Shown piece by piece: positions 1-7,370 of a stretch of 33,839 nt of DNA (position 1 is the first letter of the stretch; each line of letters opens with the position of its first letter). Made by a program: the position numbers and the translations under genes. Source of the DNA: JANYCG01 sp031386665 (GTDB taxonomy: Bacteria > Pseudomonadota > Gammaproteobacteria > Burkholderiales > Burkholderiaceae_C). The stretch is taken from contig JANNCN010000121.1 in assembly GCA_031386665.1 (NCBI GenBank), forward strand, positions 1-33,839. Reading direction: 5' to 3'. The notes under the pieces were generated by a model. That model did not search any database, had not been told where the DNA came from, and was given only the letters and a program-made list of their open reading frames with translations.

Positions 1-53
1 GCGATAAAACCAACAATCAAGCCGACGAAAATAGTGGTGAGGACAGACATCAT
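1..53 (-). CDS. GlsB/YeaQ/YmgE-family small membrane protein, N-terminus only
   Basis: The first 17-18 codons of a leftward gene are visible before the window edge. They read M-(M)-S-V-L-T-T-I-F-V-G-L-I-V-G-F-I, a glycine-spaced hydrophobic helix. This matches the start of the GlsB/YeaQ/YmgE (transglycosylase-associated) family, which are stress-linked inner-membrane proteins of about 80-90 residues. An AGGAG at 66-62 lies 8 nt before an ATG at 53, with a second in-frame ATG at 50; the first has the better spacing. The call rests on a short segment, so another small membrane protein is possible. Confidence 0.55.
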   Translation of the reverse strand, partial: MMSVLTTIFVGLIVGFI

Positions 54-115
54 GTGACGGGCTCCTGAAATCAAAGAATGGAATGGAATACAGCGCGCAA
101 TATAACCCAGCCCCA

Positions 116-143
116 AGCCCCCGCCAAGAGGCGGGCGGGGGCT
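116..143. other. GC-rich intergenic stem-loop
   Basis: AGCCCCCGCC (116-125) pairs perfectly with GGCGGGGGCT (134-143) across an 8-nt loop. It lies between the divergent starts of the GlsB-like gene and the ferredoxin-like gene, so it would fall in the leader or promoter of one of them. No T-tract follows on either strand, so it is not a standard intrinsic terminator. Function unknown. Confidence 0.4.
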
Positions 144-185
144 CTGCAATCCATGGCACCCCCAACGCCCGCCTAAAATTCGAGG

Positions 186-482
186 ATGAACGACGCCAAT
201 GCGCCGACCCAATTTACAGCGAGAGTCGATAGCAACGATCTGCAATTTGACGCATGGTCGAATCAGCCGCTATTGGTTTCAGCAGAAATCGGGAGCATCG
301 ACTGGCCCAGCTCTTGCCGAAATGGCACTTGTCGCACCTGCATTGGGCGCTTGCTTTCAGGCAGCGTGCGGTATGAGATTGATTGGCCGGGTTTGAGCGC
401 CGAAGAAAAGTTGGAAGGGCTGGTGCTGGCTTGTTGCGCCTTCCCCTGCTCGGATGTCAAGCTAGAGATGGGGAATCTTTAA
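186..482 (+). CDS. small plant-type [2Fe-2S] ferredoxin-like protein
   Basis: A 98-residue protein with the plant/vertebrate-type [2Fe-2S] pattern: Cys44, Cys49 and Cys52 (CRNGTCRTC) and a fourth ligand at Cys83 or Cys84 (LACCA), 31 residues after the third. The segment around SCRNGTCRTC is the usual cluster-binding loop and the rest fits a compact beta-grasp domain. There is no flavin or NAD domain, so it is an electron carrier whose partner is not encoded next to it. Family members of this size are common in Comamonadaceae beside ribosome-biogenesis GTPases. Its 3' end overlaps the convergent rbgA 3' end by 21 bp. The ATG at 186 has a GAGG almost touching it, so the ribosome binding site is poor and the start is less sure than the family call. 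Confidence 0.85.
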   Translation: MNDANAPTQFTARVDSNDLQFDAWSNQPLLVSAEIGSIDWPSSCRNGTCRTCIGRLLSGSVRYEIDWPGLSAEEKLEGLVLACCAFPCSDVKLEMGNL

Positions 483-1397
483 GGCCTTGAGCGCCTTGGC
501 AGGTTTTTTCTTCTTCAGTTGCCTCGCTTCATCCTGCAACTTCCCGGCGGCCAGCCAATCGGCAAATTCAGCCGGTGTTTCCAAGGTCATGCGGCCCAGC
601 ACCGCCGCTCGAAAATCGTAAATTGCAATTTCAGCGGCTTTTTGCAAATTGACGCGATTGCCGGTTTGCAATGCACCGCGCTTGCGCCCAATCGCACTCA
701 AAACGTCTTCATCCGTCATCAGCGCCACCCCCGCCAATTTGTAGCGGACTTCGATCAGAGACGCGTAATGTAGCTTCAAGTAGCCCAGCAGCGCTAAAGC
801 CACCTCTTCCTCGTCATAGGCGTTGCGGCCAATCGCGCCACTGGCCGCCAGGTTGTAGCCACTGTTGTCCACAATGATGCGGGGCCACAGCACGCCAGGC
901 GTGTCAAACAGATAAAAGCCGTCCGCAAGCGTGATGCGCTGCTCCAGCTTGGTAATGCCCGCTTCATCGCCCGTTTTGGTGGCGCGCTTGCCGCTGAGCG
1001 TGTTGATGAGCGTGGACTTGCCCACGTTGGGAATGCCGCAAATCAACACCCGCATGGGCTTGCTCATGCTGCCACGCGTGGGTGCCAGAGCGTGGCAGGC
1101 GCGAATGAGCACCTGCGCTGGCGTGCTGACGCTGGCGTCCAGCCCCACCGCCTGCGTGCCAGGCAGCGCGTTGTAATGCGCCAGCCACTCTTCAGTCACC
1201 GAAGGGTCAGCCAAGTCTTGTTTGTTCAATACCTTCAGACTTGGTGTGCCCGCCGTCAATTCAGCCAGCATGGGGTTGGCGCTGGAGCCCGGCAGGCGAG
1301 CGTCCAACAGCTCAATCACCACATCAGTTTCTTTGATGCGCTCGGTGATCGCCTTTCGGGTCAAGTGCATGTGGCCAGGGAACCATTGAATCGCCAT
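462..1397 (-). CDS. rbgA: ribosome biogenesis GTPase YlqF/RbgA
   Basis: A 311-residue circularly permuted GTPase. The G4 motif NKQD (58-61) comes before G1 GIPNVGKST (121-129) and G3 DTPG (165-168), the order that defines the YlqF/YawG group. The N-terminus WFPGHMHLTRK is the diagnostic RbgA start. In other bacteria RbgA promotes a late step of 50S subunit assembly with GTP hydrolysis stimulated by the ribosome. The C-terminal third is the helical RNA-binding domain, ending in a Lys-rich tail (KKKKPAKALK). Length is normal for the family. It lies 20 bp downstream of the DHH phosphoesterase on the same strand, so the two are probably co-transcribed. In betaproteobacteria the gene is usually named ylqF. 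Confidence 0.93.
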   Translation of the reverse strand: MAIQWFPGHMHLTRKAITERIKETDVVIELLDARLPGSSANPMLAELTAGTPSLKVLNKQDLADPSVTEEWLAHYNALPGTQAVGLDASVSTPAQVLIRACHALAPTRGSMSKPMRVLICGIPNVGKSTLINTLSGKRATKTGDEAGITKLEQRITLADGFYLFDTPGVLWPRIIVDNSGYNLAASGAIGRNAYDEEEVALALLGYLKLHYASLIEVRYKLAGVALMTDEDVLSAIGRKRGALQTGNRVNLQKAAEIAIYDFRAAVLGRMTLETPAEFADWLAAGKLQDEARQLKKKKPAKALKALKIPHL

Positions 1398-1417
1398 GAT
1401 TTGCTTTCGTGCTCGGC

Positions 1418-2362
1418 CTAACTGGCGCTAGATTCCGGGGCCGCATCAAAGCTGCCGCCCAACAGCGCCGGCAAGCGATTGAAAGGCATTTTGAAGCCAC
1501 ACGCCTGCGCGTGCCCTCCACCGCCCATGCTGCTGGCCAAGGGAATGCAATCAAAGCCGCTGCGTGACCGCAGTCCCACTTTGATGACGCCACTTTTGTG
1601 GGCGTTCCACATCAAGGCGAAGGTGCCTGATTTTTTGGCCAGAATATCGCCCACCAGGCTGTGAAAAACGCTGGGCGCGTTGACCATCAAACCACGGTGG
1701 CCATTGAAGACAACCGGGCGGGCATCCTCCGCCAGGTCGCTGGCGAGTTTGGCAAATTTCTCGTCCATGGCCTGCCCGCGTGCCATGAAGGCGGTTAACT
1801 GATCGGGGGAGAAAGCCGCAATTTCAGCCCAACGGGCAAAGTCATTAGGCTCCATGTCGAGTGCCGCCAAAAAAGCCGGGCTCTCAGGAAATTGCCAAAT
1901 CCAGAGGTCGCGGTCTTCGACAAAGCGCACCAGGTCGGGCAGCGGCTTGTCGATTTGAAAAAACTCCCAAGCCAGGCGTGCGCCCGACTTTTTCATGTCA
2001 AAGTGAACCACCCCGCAGCGGCATGCAAAACCGGTCAGCGCTTCTGCCGCACTTTTGTGGTGATCCAGCATGACCAGCTTGGCCGCGCGGTCGTCAACGC
2101 CTTGCAAAATCTCTTTGGCAAACGAAAAATCAAGAATGTAGACCGCGCGACCGGTCACGTCGGGCAAATTCGCCAACGATTTCACATCGCCATGGTCAAG
2201 CCCCAAAAATTCGGCTTGGCCCTGGTAAAACAACCAGGCAGCCAACGCCGACGCATAGCCGTCAGGGCAACCCCCGCCATGATAAATCACCAAGGGGTGC
2301 GGATCATCCAGGCTGGGGGATACCAACAGGCTCAGGGGCAAAATGGAAGTCTTGGATTTCAT
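1418..2362 (-). CDS. DHH/DHHA1-family phosphoesterase
   Basis: A 314-residue protein of the DHH superfamily. Metal-binding motifs appear in order: HGGGCPDG (Asp34), LDF (Asp78), LDHH (Asp100, His101, His102) and a later Asp in EDRD; the DHHA1 signature GGGGHAQA lies near 280-287. Members hydrolyse phosphodiester bonds in oligonucleotides or cyclic dinucleotides (NrnA/RecJ relatives) using Mn2+ or Mg2+. No transmembrane or PAS domain is present, so it is not a GdpP-type protein. The substrate cannot be told from sequence; nanoRNA or a pAp-like substrate is plausible. The annotated ATG leaves about 24 unconserved residues before the first strand, so a later start is possible. It is divergent from the Bug receptor gene and sits directly upstream of rbgA. 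Confidence 0.85.
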   Translation of the reverse strand: MKSKTSILPLSLLVSPSLDDPHPLVIYHGGGCPDGYASALAAWLFYQGQAEFLGLDHGDVKSLANLPDVTGRAVYILDFSFAKEILQGVDDRAAKLVMLDHHKSAAEALTGFACRCGVVHFDMKKSGARLAWEFFQIDKPLPDLVRFVEDRDLWIWQFPESPAFLAALDMEPNDFARWAEIAAFSPDQLTAFMARGQAMDEKFAKLASDLAEDARPVVFNGHRGLMVNAPSVFHSLVGDILAKKSGTFALMWNAHKSGVIKVGLRSRSGFDCIPLASSMGGGGHAQACGFKMPFNRLPALLGGSFDAAPESSAS

Positions 2363-2545
2363 AGGTCAGTGGGGCCGCCGTGCAGGCTTAAACAGACGGC
2401 GCAATTAGCGGAAGAAATATTGGGAAAAATCAGAGGGCGAAATGAAGGTGCCAGGGCCAGCAGTTTAGCGGGCGGCTGTTTTCAACGCAAAATTGAGGCA
2501 TCAACCCGCATTCGCCATTGTTTAAAACACCTTGAAAGAAAGCCC

Positions 2546-3568
2546 ATGAAATCAAGCCCACAGAACCGCCGCGTTGCGCTGACCAACATCTCGAAAGTGG
2601 CTTCAATGACCGCAGCGAGCAGCTTGGGCGCTTCTGGCGCATTGCTCTGGCCTCAGATTGCGTCCGCACAAGGCCTGGGTGGAAAACCCATCAAGGTGCT
2701 GATTGGCGTGCCGGCGGGTGGCACGCAAGATGTGTTGACCCGCGCCATTGCCAACCATGTGCGCGACAGCTTGGGGCCGATCATCATTGAACACAAATCT
2801 GGAGCCAACGGCAACATCGCCATGGAAGCCGCCAAAGGCGCTGAACCCGATGGGCTGACCCTGATACTGGGCACCGCTTCCATGCTGGCAATGAACCCGC
2901 ACACCTACAAGGAGGTGCGTTTTGATGTCGCCAAAGACTATGAACCCATCGTACTTGCCGCCCGTTTTGAACTGGCGATGAATGTTCACCCTGGCGTGCC
3001 CGCCAACACCTTGGCTGAGTTTGTGGCCTGGGCCAAAGCCAATCCAGAGAAGGCCTCATTTGCCTCCTACGGTGCAGGAACGCCCTCGCATTTTTTGGGT
3101 GAAATGCTGAATGAAGCGGCTGGCATCAAGATGACGCACGTGCCTTACCGGGGTTCACCGGGCGCTAGGCAGGACATTTTGGGGGGCCAGATTCCCGTGT
3201 TTTTTGACGTGGTGGGCGGCACCATCAGCCACTTTCGCGCGGGGCGCGTGAAGGTGCTGGCGACCAGCGGAGCCAGCCGTTCACCATTTTTGCCAGACGT
3301 TGCAACCTTTGCCGAAATGGGCTTTCCCAAGATGGTGGCAAGCGCTTGGTTTTCGTATTTGGCCCCTGCCAAAACACCCAAAGCAGTTCTCGACAAACTG
3401 AACCTGGAGTTCAATCGTGCGCTTCAATCGCGCGAGGTGCGTCAGCAGATGTTGACTGGCGGCATGTACCCCGTGGGCGGCAGCCGCGCCGAGTTGGCGC
3501 AAACCATCCGCACCGATTCCGCGCAGTGGGCGAGGGTCATCAAAGCCAATGGCTTCGTGGCCAGTTAA
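2546..3568 (+). CDS. tripartite tricarboxylate transporter (Bug-family) substrate-binding protein
   Basis: A 340-residue periplasmic receptor of the TctC/Bug family. Family features include VGVPAGGTQDVLTR-like binding-loop residues near position 55, GANGNIA, the GAGTPSHF segment, VPYRGSPGA, and the LATSG...LPDV stretch near the C-terminal lobe. A long N-terminal signal precedes the ASAQ|G cleavage region at about residue 42 and carries RR at 8-9, so Tat export is possible though the motif is poor. Bug proteins bind carboxylates or amides; the ligand cannot be read from sequence. No TctA/TctB permease genes are nearby, so this is an orphan receptor. The ATG at 2546 was chosen because it begins the signal peptide and follows a GAAAGAAAG purine run; the open frame upstream to 1892 is non-coding. 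Confidence 0.9.
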   Translation: MKSSPQNRRVALTNISKVASMTAASSLGASGALLWPQIASAQGLGGKPIKVLIGVPAGGTQDVLTRAIANHVRDSLGPIIIEHKSGANGNIAMEAAKGAEPDGLTLILGTASMLAMNPHTYKEVRFDVAKDYEPIVLAARFELAMNVHPGVPANTLAEFVAWAKANPEKASFASYGAGTPSHFLGEMLNEAAGIKMTHVPYRGSPGARQDILGGQIPVFFDVVGGTISHFRAGRVKVLATSGASRSPFLPDVATFAEMGFPKMVASAWFSYLAPAKTPKAVLDKLNLEFNRALQSREVRQQMLTGGMYPVGGSRAELAQTIRTDSAQWARVIKANGFVAS

Positions 3569-3705
3569 CCCATTTGAAGGCTTGGTTTGGAGCGCACGAC
3601 TAGACGCGCCTCTCTAGTAAATCGACCCGATTTAGGGTGCGGCTACTAGGATGAACTGTGAGAATTCACCCCACATTCACTCCATTCAACTTTCAAGGAA
3701 TCACC

Positions 3706-4239
3706 ATGCAAACCAATTCACTCGTCTCCGTGACCACCGACCTGATCGAGTCTTACGGCAACACCGCCAAGAACGTCATCAACGCTTGCCGCGTTGGCAA
3801 TGTACGCGCTATTGATTTTGTTGACCAGCGCTGGGAAAGCGCCGTCATGGCCACTGGCAAAAGCCTGACGTCCGAAGTTCGCACCAACGCTTTGGCGGCT
3901 CAAAAAATCATCACTGGCTACTACATCAAGGGCATCACCTTGAGCAGCAACGGTGCCGACACCGCCGTTGCCAGAGCCGTTGAACTGGCTGCCAAAGGCG
4001 TGCAGTCTGTGGCTGCCAATGCCGCCCGTTTTGAGAAATCAACCGGCGTGACCGCATTGAACAAATTGGCTGTGGCCGCTGTGCCTGCCGCTCAAGCCGT
4101 CGGCAAAGTCGCTACCCGCATTGAAAAGCAATCCAGCGAGCTGGTGAACACGGTTGCTGGCAACAAGTCGGTTGTGAAAGCCGCTTTTGCCAAGCGCACG
4201 TCGGCATTCAAAAAGGCGCGCGCTGCCAAAGCCGCTTAA
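3706..4239 (+). CDS. phasin-like helical protein, function unproven
   Basis: A 177-residue protein, Ala-rich and almost certainly mostly helical, with no signal peptide or membrane segment. The N-terminal two thirds resemble phasin-type amphipathic proteins. The last 30 residues are Lys/Ala-rich (AFAKRTSAFKKARAAKAA), reminiscent of the basic tails of PHA-granule or nucleoid-associated proteins. I do not recognise a named family. The start is fixed by AAGGAA at 3695-3700, 5 nt before ATG 3706; an in-frame ATG at 3658 would add 16 residues that look like leader sequence. It stands alone, followed by a strong terminator at 4345. A regular codon pattern and good ribosome binding site suggest high expression. 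Alternative: a nucleoid-binding protein. Confidence 0.7.
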   Translation: MQTNSLVSVTTDLIESYGNTAKNVINACRVGNVRAIDFVDQRWESAVMATGKSLTSEVRTNALAAQKIITGYYIKGITLSSNGADTAVARAVELAAKGVQSVAANAARFEKSTGVTALNKLAVAAVPAAQAVGKVATRIEKQSSELVNTVAGNKSVVKAAFAKRTSAFKKARAAKAA

Positions 4240-4344
4240 TTGACCAAGCGCCCAGCTCGGCGCCGATTCGATTGACAGCGCGGACCATCAACGCGCACGC
4301 AATCGGGAAATCGCTGTAGGCAGGGAAAATTGGCAATCTAAAAG

Positions 4345-4374
4345 AAGTCATATCACCGGTGATATGACTTTTTT
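4345..4374 (+). terminator. intrinsic terminator after the phasin-like gene
   Basis: The arms AAGTCATATCAC (4345-4356) and GTGATATGACTT (4359-4370) are perfect inverted repeats separated by CG. A run of six T (4369-4374) follows on the plus strand. It lies 105 bp past the stop of the plus-strand gene and 107 bp past the stop of the convergent SDR gene. It forms the hairpin part of the first copy of the dispersed element described at 4391-4462. Confidence 0.85.
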
Positions 4375-4390
4375 GTTTTGGGGTTGCAAT

Positions 4391-4462
4391 TGCCAAATTA
4401 TCAATAAAATGAGCCTCTAGCTCTCGAGTAATATAGATAGTTTGATATATTTGTTATAGCAA
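4391..4462 (-). repeat. dispersed AT-rich element, copy 1 (core)
   Basis: Read on the minus strand, this 72-bp core begins TTGCTATAACAAATATATC, contains the invariant GAGAGCTAGAGG and ends TTTTATTGATAATTTGGC. The same core occurs at 28227-28297 (close match over the full length) and at 24415-24487 (more diverged). The hairpin at 4345-4370 follows 20 bp after the core, in the same relative order as in the other copies. It is located between two convergent genes. Confidence 0.85.
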
Positions 4463-4481
4463 TTCACCGAATCCCACAAAG

Positions 4482-5399
4482 CTATCCAGCCAACTTGGCT
4501 GCCGCCATGGCTTTGCCAATTTCATTGCCGCCTTGGGCTGCGCCGCTTTGCGGAACCACCTCGTCTGCGCGGGCTGTGACCTCTGCCAATCGCTCGGCCA
4601 GTTGTTCGGGCGTGTCGGATTCAACGCCCAGGTGGAGGCCTTGGGTCAAGGTGATGTTCGCGGCTTCAAAAGTGCCAGCCCCGGCGCACAAAATGGTGCG
4701 ATTCGGCGCATCGGCCGATGCCAATACCAGCATAGCGGGCACCACCGCTTCGGGGCGCAGGGCTTTTAGAATCGCTTCAGGCATCAAGTCTTCAGTCATT
4801 CGCGTAGCGGCCGTTGGGGCCAAGCTGTTGACGCGAATGCCATTTTTGGCGCCTTCAATCGACAAGGTTTGCATCAAGCCGACCAACGCCATTTTGGCGG
4901 CGCTGTAATTGGATTGGCCAAAATTGCCATACAGGCCACTGCTTGACGTGGTCATCACAATGCGCCCGTACTTCTGCGCATTCATGTGCGGCCAAACGGC
5001 TTTGCAGCAATGCACTGCACCCATGAGGTGAACGTCCATCACCAGTTTGAAATCGTCCAATTCCATCTTGGCAAAGCTCTTGTCCCGCAAAATCCCCGCA
5101 TTGTTGACCAAAATATCAACCCGTCCCCAGGTGTCGATGGCCTGCTGCACCATGGCTTGCACCGCCGCGTAATCGGTCACAGACGCTCCGTTGGCGATGG
5201 CTTCGCCACCGGCTGCCACGATTTCATTCACCACAGCCTGCGCCGCCGACACCGAAGCGCCACTGCCGTCACGCGCACCACCAAGGTCGTTGACCACGAC
5301 TTTGGCGCCCCGCGCGGCCAAAGCCAACGCATGTTGACGCCCCAAACCGCCGCCTGCACCAGTCACGATGGCCACGCGGCCTTTAAAATTTAAGCTCAT
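4482..5399 (-). CDS. SDR-family dehydrogenase, MFE-2-type (3R)-hydroxyacyl-CoA dehydrogenase-like
   Basis: A 305-residue classical short-chain dehydrogenase/reductase. Motifs seen: cofactor loop TGAGGGLG (13-20), NNAG (99-102), catalytic Ser near 152-153 and YSAAK (Tyr165, Lys169). The NDLGGARDGSG segment after the second strand, where Asp favours NAD(H), and the extended C-terminus are typical of the dehydrogenase domain of peroxisomal multifunctional enzyme type 2. A role in beta-oxidation of (3R)-hydroxyacyl-CoA is therefore likely. The hydratase and SCP2 domains are absent, so it would act as a separate enzyme. The C-terminal 50 residues are helical and Ala-rich. It is transcribed leftward toward the copy 1 repeat and is separated from fhs by 122 bp. 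Confidence 0.88.
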   Translation of the reverse strand: MSLNFKGRVAIVTGAGGGLGRQHALALAARGAKVVVNDLGGARDGSGASVSAAQAVVNEIVAAGGEAIANGASVTDYAAVQAMVQQAIDTWGRVDILVNNAGILRDKSFAKMELDDFKLVMDVHLMGAVHCCKAVWPHMNAQKYGRIVMTTSSSGLYGNFGQSNYSAAKMALVGLMQTLSIEGAKNGIRVNSLAPTAATRMTEDLMPEAILKALRPEAVVPAMLVLASADAPNRTILCAGAGTFEAANITLTQGLHLGVESDTPEQLAERLAEVTARADEVVPQSGAAQGGNEIGKAMAAAKLAG

Positions 5400-5521
5400 G
5401 ATGAAAATTTATTTGAAAAATTGAGAAACGAAAAATTAAAAATTACGGATCGAAAAATTGGAGACAAAAATGCCGAGGTGCTGCAGAGTTCGAATGCGCA
5501 AACCCGTCGACGCCAGGCGCC

Positions 5522-7195
5522 TCAAAACAGCCCGGTAATGCGCCCCTGGGCGTCCACGTCAATACGCTCGGACGAAGGCGACTTGGGCAGGCCGGGCATG
5601 GTCATGACATCGCCACAGACCATGACGATAAATTCGGCACCCGCCGCCAGCCGAACTTCGCGAATGTTCAGCACATGCTGATCTGGCGCACCGCGCAATT
5701 TGGGGTCGGTCGAAAACGAATACTGCGTTTTAGCAATACAGATTGGAAAATGCCCATACCCCGCCGCTTGCAAAGCATCAATCTGAGCTGACACCTTGGC
5801 ATCGGCTACCACATTGGTCGCGCCATAAATTTTGGTCGCTACTTTTTTGACCTTGCTCCACAGCGTGTCGACATCGTCGTAAACAAAGCGGAATTGGCTA
5901 GGTTGCTCGCACAGATCAACCACGGACCGCGCCAAATCGGCAGCGCCCTTGCCACCTTCGGCCCAGTGGCGCGCCAAAACCACCTGCACGCCATGCTTGG
6001 CCGCACTGGCTTGCAGCAATTCGACTTCCTTTGCAGTGTCTTCGGTGCGGTGGTTGATGGCCACAATGCAGGGCAGACCGTAGTGGGTGCGCACGTTGTC
6101 GATATGGCGCTCCAGGTTTACCAAGCCCTTTTGCAGGGCATCCAGGTTCTCAAGCCCCGCGTCTTTCACTTCAACGCCGCCGTGGTACTTCAGCGCGCGA
6201 ATGGTGGCGACGATCACGACCGCAGACGGACGAAGCCCCGACTTGCGGCACTTGATGTCAATGAATTTTTCAGCCCCCAAGTCGGCACCAAAACCGGCTT
6301 CGGTGACCACGTAATCCGTCAACTTCAAGGCGGTTGCCGTTGCCAGAACCGAGTTGCATCCATGCGCAATATTGGCAAACGGCCCGCCGTGCACAAAGGC
6401 CAGGTTGTTCTCCAGCGTTTGCACCAGGTTAGGGGCCATCGCGTCTTTCAGCAACGCAGCCATTGCCCCGTGGGCTTTCAAATCGCTTGCCAATACGGGC
6501 TGGCCCAACCCATTGCTGCCAATCACAATGCGCCCCAAACGGTCTTTCAAATCAGCCAGGCTGGTCGCCAAGCAAAAAATGGCCATCACTTCTGAGGCCA
6601 CCACAATGTCAAAACCGCTTTCTCGCGGGAAGCCATTGGCCGCACCGCCCAGCCCCACCACCATATCGCGCAGCGCGCGGTCGTTCATGTCCATTACCCG
6701 CTTCCAGGTGACGCGACGCACGTCAATGTTCAGCAAATTGCCATGGTGAATGTGGTTGTCAATCAGCGCAGCCAGCAAATTGTTCGCCAAGGCAATGGCG
6801 CTGAAGTCGCCCGTGAAGTGAAGATTAATGTCCTCCATCGGCACCACCTGGGCATAGCCGCCACCAGCCGCGCCACCTTTCATGCCAAAAACAGGGCCAA
6901 GTGACGGCTCTCTTAGGCAAATGATGGCGCGTTTGCCAATGTGGTTCAGTGCGTCGCCCAAGCCCACCGTGGTGGTGGTTTTGCCTTCGCCTGCGGGGGT
7001 GGGTGAAATGGCGGTGACCAATATCAACTTGCCATCAGGTCGGTCACCCAGGGAGGCGGTGTAATCCAGTGACAACTTGGCTTTGTATTTGCCAAAGGAT
7101 TCCAGATGGTCGTCTGAGATGTTGGCTTGCGCGAGGGCGATTTCATTGATGCGGCGTTTGGTGGCCGCCTGGGCTATTTGGATATCACTTGGCAT
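5522..7195 (-). CDS. fhs: formate-tetrahydrofolate ligase
   Basis: A 557-residue protein matching formate-THF ligase along its whole length. It makes 10-formyl-THF from formate, ATP and THF in the cytoplasm. Seen: the P-loop TPAGEGKTTTT (66-76), REPSLGPVFGMKGGAAGGG, LHFTGDFSAI, the HGGPFANIAHG segment, EAGFGADLGAEKF, and the C-terminal MTMPGLPK. Length is normal. It lies 175 bp downstream of hutF on the same strand. HutF and HutG together convert formiminoglutamate to glutamate plus ammonia and formate, so this position makes Fhs the natural sink for that formate. Whether it is transcribed with the hut genes or from its own promoter in the gap is not settled; no terminator is evident between them. 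Confidence 0.95.
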   Translation of the reverse strand: MPSDIQIAQAATKRRINEIALAQANISDDHLESFGKYKAKLSLDYTASLGDRPDGKLILVTAISPTPAGEGKTTTTVGLGDALNHIGKRAIICLREPSLGPVFGMKGGAAGGGYAQVVPMEDINLHFTGDFSAIALANNLLAALIDNHIHHGNLLNIDVRRVTWKRVMDMNDRALRDMVVGLGGAANGFPRESGFDIVVASEVMAIFCLATSLADLKDRLGRIVIGSNGLGQPVLASDLKAHGAMAALLKDAMAPNLVQTLENNLAFVHGGPFANIAHGCNSVLATATALKLTDYVVTEAGFGADLGAEKFIDIKCRKSGLRPSAVVIVATIRALKYHGGVEVKDAGLENLDALQKGLVNLERHIDNVRTHYGLPCIVAINHRTEDTAKEVELLQASAAKHGVQVVLARHWAEGGKGAADLARSVVDLCEQPSQFRFVYDDVDTLWSKVKKVATKIYGATNVVADAKVSAQIDALQAAGYGHFPICIAKTQYSFSTDPKLRGAPDQHVLNIREVRLAAGAEFIVMVCGDVMTMPGLPKSPSSERIDVDAQGRITGLF

Positions 7196-7370
7196 GGATT
7201 TTCTGGGTACTCTATAGGCGCAGCAAGCTGGTTTGCGAAGTTAAGCTAGGGTTTGCAATATGGTACATGCTTGTCCTGCGCCTCTTTTGAAAACCTCTAA
7301 AGCCCCAAAAGTCTCAAACCCCCCAAAACCTTGCCAAAACCCATCCCCCGACCCGCTCCATCCACTGGAC

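Noticed and set aside
1892..2545. Open frame extending the first Bug gene upstream by 218 codons
   Set aside because: It runs antisense through the DHH gene, its translation has no family character, and the signal peptide begins at 2546.
3600..3660. Possible fourth copy of the dispersed element near CTCTCTAG
   Set aside because: Only the short CTCTAG is shared; the rest of the core and the hairpin are missing.
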